In this document: in pieces, positions 1 through 9,400 of the stretch | How positions within the stretch are numbered: position 1 is the first letter of the stretch | How the letters are laid out: every line of letters begins with the position of its first letter | Assembly: GCA_017591395.1 (NCBI GenBank) | Contig: WEDG01004954.1 | Span: forward strand, 62,001-126,000 | Reading direction: 5' to 3' | From: Schistocephalus solidus | Lineage: Eukaryota; Platyhelminthes; Cestoda; Diphyllobothriidea; Diphyllobothriidae | Length of the DNA stretch: 64,000 nucleotides | Position numbers and translations under genes: made by a program | Notes under the pieces: generated by a model | Seen by the model: the letters and a program-made list of their open reading frames with translations, nothing else | What the model was told of the DNA's origin: nothing | Databases searched by the model: none

Positions 1-120
1 GTATAGTCTTATAGCTGGTGGTACTAAAATTAGGCGGATGAATGGCGGCTAGCAGATAAAATTCGATAGTTGAGGTAAAAAAACCAAAAGAAATGGCGAG
101 GGAGGGAGACAGGCACTTAC

Positions 121-403
121 ATAACAAATTCAGGTGACGACGGGCGGCTAGCAAAATAGTCAGCGACGGCGCGGAACTCGGTGATAGCACCCCGGCTGTG
201 CGTCGTATAGCCGCAATGTCTGCCGTAGTAGAGGACTAGGACGTCAGTATCGCGATAAATCAATTGTTCGAAGTGGGATGCGTTATTGGCCATGGAAACG
301 CGACCCGATCGTTGTTGAGACTGGACACGAGGCCGTTTAGTTGGCGGGCGAGAAGCCAAATGGGCGCGGAGAGAACCGTTATGAAATTTTGCGATAAAGG
401 ATG
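121..403 (-). CDS. TXNDC11: TXNDC11-like exon, last thioredoxin fold with C-G-Y-T site
   Basis: 283 nt, starting after a GCCAATAG acceptor with two bases and ending in phase at a GTAAGT donor at 120. It begins S-F-I-A-K-F, matching S-F-I-Q-N-F of the human protein, passes a basic linker, and then gives D-V-L-V-L-Y-Y-G-R-H-C-G-Y-T, the equivalent of human D-V-L-L-L-Y-Y-A-P-W-C-G-F-C. Thus the second cysteine of the active site is threonine (codons 204-215), leaving a monothiol site. The A-P-W before it is also changed to G-R-H. The gene continues left of the window. Confidence 0.85.
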
Positions 404-3400
404 CTATTGGCGGGGGAGATAAATATTAGTAATTAGGTGAGAAAAGTTTTCCCTTATACAAGCATACAAATTACAGCTTGAAAGTTAGTGAATCGTGAAA
501 TGGAGCGGCGGGAACAATAGTAGGTTGACGAGACGAACGATCGGCGCTCGCTCCCTCCATAAATATGCATTTCGGGGAGATTTCCAATAAAACAAATGCT
601 TTATTAATATTACAGAAGCATAACTACCGCGGAGGTTGGTTCAGGTAGTGCTAACGGCTCCTCATACTTCAGTTACATGCTGTAAGTTCAGGTTAGGAGT
701 AAGGCCGGTAAATGCCCTCAACAGATCAGGCAATCACATGAGAGTACCAAGCAGAAATTTCAAAAATGTGCATGCGTCTGATTGCCCCCAAGACAAGTAG
801 TAGTTAGCCCTGATCTCACACTCGGAAGTTCGGAAAAGGAGTAACTGAACAGTTTAGTGTGTTGAACAATGAATGACGTGTCAAATAACTGTAGATTCGG
901 GGTATCGGCCACGGATCATCCAAACCTGCGGTTGACTTTGACTGACCGGCGGCTGAATGCAGGGCTTTCGAATGAAAAAAACGGAACGAGCATGTCCCGT
1001 ACTATGATCAGGTCGGCAAGTGCTCATACCACGTTGACTACCACGGTTACTGACGCTGACATATGCAAAACCAACCCGACATGCCTTGAACAGCTGAGAA
1101 CAATTAATGAAACTGCAGTCACAAGATAAATCACGAAAAGGCTCCAGCTCGGGCTAACTGGATGCCGTTTGGCTGATAACTTAACCTTGTGCCTTGAGGG
1201 CGTGTAGCACAGTGAGATTCGGAACATCCTGCATTCAACGATCCTTTAGAAACGTTATAAGACCTCTAACAGAAAATTTCACTCCGCGATACTAAGTCAC
1301 ACTAGAGTTGAGTTCACGAATCGAGGCTGATTATTGCTGGAGGGGATACGAATAAATGTCACTCCTCTACCTGATATTTTGGCTCAGTGAAATACCGGAC
1401 CGAAAATCACCCCCGATTCGCTGGCCTGACTGTTGGGTAGTGATTAAAAATCAAAAATAATCATTCCAGTTCCCCTTGTTGTTGTAGGTAGTACCATCGA
1501 TTCCTCTTTGAACATCACGTCTTAATAGCCTCCTAAAACAGATTTAGTTCCAACTACCACTTAAACATTAAGCGTACTTTCGACGAGGTCCTACAGCACC
1601 ACAATGTCGGAGGGTTTCCCTGCTAAAGTGCAAGCACTCGAGCGGAAATGAATAAATAATACACACAATCAAAGAATTGGGGATGTTTTTAGATGTAAAC
1701 TTGACTGTTGACGTGTTTCAAGGGACATTTCTTTGAGTCACCAGACAATGTGGGTTGCACGCATGGAGGCTTCTGCGCAGCCCCTCACTTTCACTATGTC
1801 GCTCGTGTAGAGTTTGAAGCAGAAAATAACATAAGACAGCGCAAATTTGTCAAGATGCAGAAAATTCCATAAAACCTGAAGCTGAATTCAACATTGATTT
1901 ATCAAACCTAGCTTTGACAATTCAAAAATTCACCCGGAAAAATTCGAGGCAAACCATCGCAGCTGAAAGCAACGAAGTCAATAAAAATTCCTGTGATCGA
2001 AAGGAACCCCGTTGCGTGATTTTGGTAGACCAGGTTAATTTTGGAGTAAACGCAAAAGAAAGTCGAGAGTACGATGAGAGGGATCACACGACAGTGCTTG
2101 ACCTAAAAAGGACGCGTGTCTACTACGAGTCATTAGCAAACTTAAAAAAAGATGGCTCTCGATGACCACTCATTTGCCTTAGTTTTGGTGGTCCTGCGTA
2201 TAACTCAAAAGGGGTGCTAATTAAAAATGCTATAGCACGAGTCTCGCTCGTAAAATTCAAACATCAAACAATGTTCAGTGAGTTTACACTGACAACAGAC
2301 TTGAATGAAGTGTCAACCGAAAAAAATTGAAAATGATGCTCGTAGCACTTACCTAAGTTGTCGTACGAAAATTTGTCGTTCATTTTGAAGACTGACTCCT
2401 CCTAAAACGTAAATTGTCGCGGTCAACAAATGAGAATTGGAGAAATTGATGACATCAAAATTTTGAACATAGTTATGGTGTCCGAAAAGGCTTTGAATTG
2501 AGATGACACATCAAACATGAAATACAACAGTTTTGTGCACGTAAATGCACTGGTGTACCGTAGTTCCTGTCGGGCAAAAATGTTCGAAGTCATCGCGTTA
2601 AAGGAAGGCAGTTCGATCGTCGTTACCTACGAGAACCACCGTGTGCCCCACAGCAGGGTGGCGGCCGGGAATCAGTTTATAGTGATAGTAGACTTTCGCA
2701 GCATCTACCACACACACTCTTTCTCTCTTCCCACACCCATCTGCGCCCGAAGTCAAGACAGTCGAAACAAATGAGCCATATTCAGTTACCTCAAAGTTGT
2801 ACTGTAACTAGAAGAGAGCGACGGAGCCTGCTTTGAGCATACAAAACGAAATTGAATTGTCATAGAGGATTATGTACGTCTTCGTTTTGTTCCTCGTAGG
2901 TTTCTTTTCTCTGACAAACGCTCGCTAGGCGTTCTAACCTCAAACGTTCAGTCATCCTAATTTTCGCAGTGTTATTCCCCCCGGCCCCAGTTTACGTATT
3001 AAGCTAAGGCATGGCGAGATCTTATTTGCTGCCTTCCTCACTTAATCCATGATGCCAACTAGAAACGCTGGAAATACTCTCTATGCGACGCTCCAAAGAG
3101 CCGATCCCAGCCATAATACTAACACTAGCAGTACTAAAGTCGGCGACGGTAAAACATATTCTCTGCCGCTGCTGACTTCGATACTTCTAGCCATTGCTAG
3201 ATGAAGAGTTTAAATTGGTCTCACTATTATTTATTACGCTGTGGTATAAGAAACGGAAATCACTCAGGAGATTGATCATGAGATATGACTGCTACCCTTG
3301 TCTTACACGTAATGCAGTCGGATAACAAACCAGTTTTTCTAGCAGCTAACATTTCCATCATCTTTCTGGCAGATTTTGAGCTTCGTTCATACGTACTGCA

Positions 3401-6400
3401 GATGGAGACATGGAGTGACTAAGATGACCATTTCTAGCTCACATGAAAGTCCGCTACTAGCGCTGAAAGCTCAGACAGGTAAGATCTGAAATGCGAATCA
3501 GCGACTAAGCTGTCGTTAAGCTAGAAGCTGTACCGTACGACATGGAAACTCACGTTCTGACAGCTGGAGTCAGAGATCTCAAAAATTCCGTCAGATTGAT
3601 GTTCAATGATCTAGTCTGATACTAGGAAGAAATATAGATCGAGCGTCGCATCCGACAAGGTCCATCACATGGTGACACAAGAACAGTGACCTGCTTATGA
3701 ATTATTTTTAAGTGATAGTAGACTTGCGCTACACCTACCACACCCTTCCCTCACCTGCCTGTGCCCAGTGTGAAGGTAGAGCCAAGAAGACCGGCGGTGG
3801 GATCAAGCGCAGATAGCTAGTCGCTTGTTCCTGCGCCTAGGCATGCCATTAACACCCCCATGTGTGGACGTGCATCCTTTATAACATTCGGTGTGTCCTG
3901 AGATCTAGAAAAGAACAGATAAGCCCACACACAAAGTTCTCTCGGTTCCAGCAGGCGTAATTTGCCTCAGTAAAAAATATCGGACTGATAGAGAAGTAGA
4001 CTAAGGAAGCCGCACAGCTATGCGTTTCATTAAAAAAATTCGGGGACTCCTTTAGAGCGTAAAAACAAACTAAAAGCATTCTAGGATGACCAAGTACGAA
4101 AATTTGAAATGGGGAAACCTGAGGATCACCTTCGTCAACTACAAGAATTTAACAGAATGACACAGCACCGTTCTTAAGATAAGTCACAGGGCTGAGGGAA
4201 AGGAAGAAAGATAACAATGACGGAAGAGGATAGAATCCAACTCAGACCATGAGAAGACTGGCATGAAACAATGGCCAGTAATTACTCATGTCCAACGACA
4301 GCAACTTACCAGTGGATCAAGGATCACCACATGTGGTTTTTTAACAGGCAATTGGCCAACAAGCGTTTCCACCCAGGCCGGCTGGGCGACCGAGGAGATA
4401 GGATAGAACGCGAGGGTGCGGTTGTGTTTGCAGGCCAGCCCGTCTGCAGGACTATGGCGTAAAGAAAAGTCTGACAGCGTGTTATCCGGACAACCTGCCT
4501 TTGAAGCCAGAAGCTGATGATCCGCCAGTAAGCTGAGAGCTTTGTCACGCACATGCGAGACATTGGAAACGGGAAAGGACATGGCTTCAGCCACAGCAAA
4601 CTCACAACACGTCTGATGCAGGGAGCCTAATGTCAGAAATTCATCAACTCCAGTGTATTCGGGGGGAGATGAGGCATGATCGCGTAGCCATTCTGCACTC
4701 GTGTTGGTAGACAGATGCGTTAGTAGGAAGGACGACAAGTTGATAAATTCTAAAAAATGTAATAAATTAAGTGAAAGAAACCTAATGGCAAATGGCAAAG
4801 TAAAGAACGGTGTCCCTAACCAGTCGAAACGCAAGAACATTCAACAGCGCGGGCAAGGATATCGAAATAAATATTCCAATGTCAGCCTGGCAGAGGTGAA
4901 TTATCGGTGTAAACTAAAAAAGGACATTGGGCCAACGCATCTATTACAAGACACGTTACAGGATAAAAGCGAGAACATTGAGGAAGAAAGCGCACTTCTT
5001 TAAACATGTTGGCCTTAGCCAAAGTTAGATCGGGGGAAGAATGCTTCAAACCACAAGTTCGATAAACTTGACTACAGATTTAAGATAAGGGATGCGGTGC
5101 AAGTAATGGCTGCCGACTCACCCTGTCTTCAAGTCATCAAGGGTGTTCTTAATCCGTGTAAATTACGAATTTGCATGCGGTACGCATGAATCAACCGAGT
5201 CAGCAACTAGTGAATTCATCGCATTGAAACTGGTAAACCAGCCCCAGACGCCCGGACAGGCGCCTATCACTCCTGCGGCGCCTTCCCACACGTTTCCAGC
5301 ATATTCGGTCATATACGCCTCCACGAAAAGGGTCATCAAAACAATTCGCTCTACCTGCACAAGCACCCCTAAGCTAAATGTGAAAGTACGTCCCAAGACA
5401 CACAGTCGATTTGATATCGCATGAAATGTTAACCGAAGTTAGAAGTGCATTTTCGATTCGAAAAGTTTTCCTAAGTAGGGTTGTAATATTAATTTTCATG
5501 CAGCATAATCGCAAAATCTTTTAGTCCCGTCAGAATGCCGGCTTTTGAACAAGCTTCTTCTCAAACGCCTGCCAAAACTACAGTTTAGGATCATTAATCG
5601 CTGGATGTTGCATGAAACCCCTGAGGACGCAGTTGCGTCTATTTTGGCCGATGATAAATCTGCCTTGGTTGTGCTAACTTAGTGGTAGAATCATTCATTA
5701 ATTGAGACTCGATGTGTGCATATGGTTATTTTAGATGTTTGGTTGCTTACAACCAAGTTGCCGCGAAACACTAACGAAAAAATTACCCAGAAAGACAAGT
5801 ATGTAAGGAGATTGTGAAATATGACGGCGGCATGCTAATAATTACTGATAATAGAGTTAGCCATAGTTGGCAAAGGGACGACTACTACCATTATTTAACT
5901 CGAGAAACCTTAGACGAACTGGGTTTTAAGGAACTAAACAAAGTTCCAGGATGCCCCATCCTCCCCCCTCCCACCCGCACGGATAGGTTGTCCGTTAGAA
6001 CGAAAAAATCAGTAACATGGCATATACCACGACGGCTTGAGTGGTTTGAGAGTGATCTGGCGATCATCTGCGTCACAGGAATGAAGTTGGTGGAATCAGA
6101 GGATGGTAATTCGGAGTTATTCAGACCGCAATCACGCCACACCAACCCTGGTGGAAGGAGGAGGGTTCGGTTCCACCAGATAGGACAAATTGCAGTCAGC
6201 CGACATCGCCTCTCCTTCTTGACTAGCGTTGATTTGTAGAAAAAGTGGCGCTGGGTGGAGGACAGCGGGCTGATTCCGATTCCGTGCGAGCTGTCGTTAG
6301 TAGAGGACGTTGTTCCAGAGTCGCAAACAGCGTATGCTATTTGAAGAGCCTTGAACTGTAAATGACATTTTAAAAAAACACGGTAAAATGATTTGTAGCA

Positions 6401-9400
6401 GTAGTACAAAAGGTGTCCAGCAGTGGCAAAAAAACACTAACTGGATTTGTGCAAGCATTGAACATGAATGCACAAATAAGCATTTATTGATTATTTATTT
6501 TGTTTGCGTGTGATTTGAGGGTGGTTGGAACGACACCAAATACAAGCACGACATGTTCGTGCGCAGGAATGATCGTGTAATCATGCTTCAAATCAAAAAA
6601 GCGTTGTACCCTTACTTAAGTCATATCTTCGATTTCAAGGTAACGTTATAAGATGCGGTCAATTTTACATTAATTTTGCCACCTACTATACTTAAGTCTT
6701 TGCAAAGGAAAGATATCACTTTCCAAGCCGTTACTTTGTTTAGTACTGTTTTCGTGTTTTTGGATCGTGACTGCAAATTTATCAGGAACTACTGGTAGTT
6801 AAGTTTGTGGAATATACTCAATGTTTTGAAAAACTGGCTGATTCTGCTAGTCAGGAAATAATTCCGGCCGTTTAAGAGTTCGTTCTTCCAAACGTATTCC
6901 TTTTCTAGGCTAGCGATGGTACTTAATACCATATCTGGTCAGTTGCAATGGTGAGGTGATAGCGTTAGCGATATGACATGTAGTAAATCGTTTAAACTAG
7001 GCAAAGGGATGATAACATGAGGCAGTCAGATCCTAAGGCGCTTAGAATCAGCAACATCAAACATGTGAACTAAAGCAGGGGGCGTCTTTGAAGAGACCTA
7101 GAAAGGACGTTGAAATTTTCCCAAATAACACACTCTTGTACTTCAGAAAAACGTAATTAAACCGGCTGATGACAGCAGACTGCCTTTACAGTCAGTGACC
7201 AATATCACGAAAGTTTAGCCAAAATTCTGAAACGCGTTGCCGATTGGGAAGGATTAGTTAAGTTGGGTTGTAACATTGATTATCACATAGCGTAATCCCA
7301 AGGCCGTGCAAACATGGCAAAATGCCTGCTTTTGAATTAACTTCCTTACGACTGTTTGCGAAAACCGCGCTTGAGAAAAATGACTACCTAAGTTATATGC
7401 ATTTTTCGATTCATTTGCGGTGTTCTTATGAATGCATATCTATTTTATTGTGACCATGCGCAAAAACTATTCTTTTTTGCACTCATTTCGTAGAAAATCA
7501 GGTCTTGTCCAAATTTTATACTCAAAGGAAGGATATTTTGAGTTAAAAAAGTTTTCCCATTCGAGAATAATTGTGAACCAGGTTTGCTACGTCCGTTGTG
7601 TTTAGAGTTTATAGTCTACTAGCTGTGTACTTGCCACATAACAAAAAACATAACCTCTTTTAAGCTATTAAAAATATACCAACTGGGGCTCAAAATGTAG
7701 CAAATGAGGCGGACTATGTTGTATACTTCACAATGACCATTGAGAAATGGACAAATACGATGGCATTCGAATGGACATTAAACAGTCGTAAAAATCTCAT
7801 AATTACAAACTTTCAAAACCGAAAGATACCCTGCCCTTGACAATAAAAATTGAACAAGAAGTGATTTGATACCGAAAAGGTATGAGAAATGATACCTTAG
7901 AGGGCATCGAAAACCCAATAGAAAAATGCATACGACGCAGATACTCGTTTTTGTTTAGTGAATTTTTTTCAGGCGGCCGAAAAAGTTCCTTTAACAGTTG
8001 GCACACAGCCGAGTCTGAATGATCTTAAGATTATGCTTCAAGAGAACTAATTTTCAAACCCCACTTAAGTATTCCTTCCTAATGGCCAAAGTCTTTCAAA
8101 TTTTCGGTCGAAAATTTATGAGATCAGTCACTGACTGTATATGCACTAAGTGGTGTGAGTAATAACGGTGAAGAAAGAGTCCATGGCTGACGATTCACGC
8201 CACCGAAAACCATAAAAACAACCAGCGAATACCATGTCTCCAGCATTTTTGAGACGTGTAGGACGAGCCTGCTCATTAGTTTATCTTTCGGATACAAAGT
8301 TTTAACAGAAAACGGATGTTTTAATCGTAATCAGTAACGCGTGTATACTGCCAAATTTTGTGAAACAGCTATCAGGGCGCAAAAGCTCGATGCCTGGCAT
8401 ATACAGGCAATCAGTACGACGACAAGGCGACCATAAACTAATAACAAATTGACTTGTCTTGCCTTGGGATCAGGTTCACGAGAATCCAAGGACATGCTAC
8501 TGCATCCTATAAATACTGCGACTACCTGTGTACGAATTACCTGTATCTGATACTGTTTCTGATGATGGGTTCGAGTTAGAATCCGAAACGCCAGGCGAAT
8601 AAAGCTCTTGTCCCAGCGATCGTATCTACTTCTTCTCGATTAGTTCCTGGGACTAGCATTTTCGCTTGTAAATGCAATCCAAGAACTGAAATTCACTCAG
8701 TTTTTTTTTGGGGGGAGGGGCCGTCAGCACAGAAAATTCCCAAGATCATATATGAAAGAAATGTCAGAAATCACTATTACGATCACCGCAACGCTCTCGA
8801 CAGCAAACGATATGATGCCCAAATCTGTTCAACAGATGTGGTAATATTGTAATCAAGCCAGACCACGCCGCGGTATGCGAATTATCGGATCTATTATCTA
8901 AATCGTACGAAATTAGTCCTTAAGATAAGTGTCTGGTGCTTGTCCGTGGTCAAATTCCAAGTTAAGGTGCCTAGTAAATAGGCACATGGGGGCAAACTTT
9001 GACTTTTCCCATTACAACAGGGATCCCTGCGACTCCTGTCATTGGGAAACAGGGCAAGAAAATTTTAAACTGGGTGAGTCTCATGGTATTATTTATACCA
9101 CTCAAAGGATACTGCTACAAAATCTCTTTCACTACCCTCCAAGCTCCAACATAGACTATTACTAAGTAGAGCAAAATACGATCACTTTACGTTGCAATAC
9201 CTAATTGCAAAAAATCGTCATAATTCGTAATTTTTGCCAGCGAAATCCATGATCGCACTGGATCAGATGAATATAAAATTCGCAAACGAAGACGAATATA
9301 CGATTCTCCGGCTCTTGTTGCAAAGAAGATGTACGCACGATTTGTGAAAATAGGTGTAGTAACCAGATATTTTTGGACTGGCACAGGAGGCTAACACCAG

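Noticed and set aside
5814..6239. 141-codon plus-strand frame
   Set aside because: The minus frame over the same bases carries the spaced cysteine/tryptophan elements of TXNDC11 and fits splice phase; the plus frame matches nothing I know.
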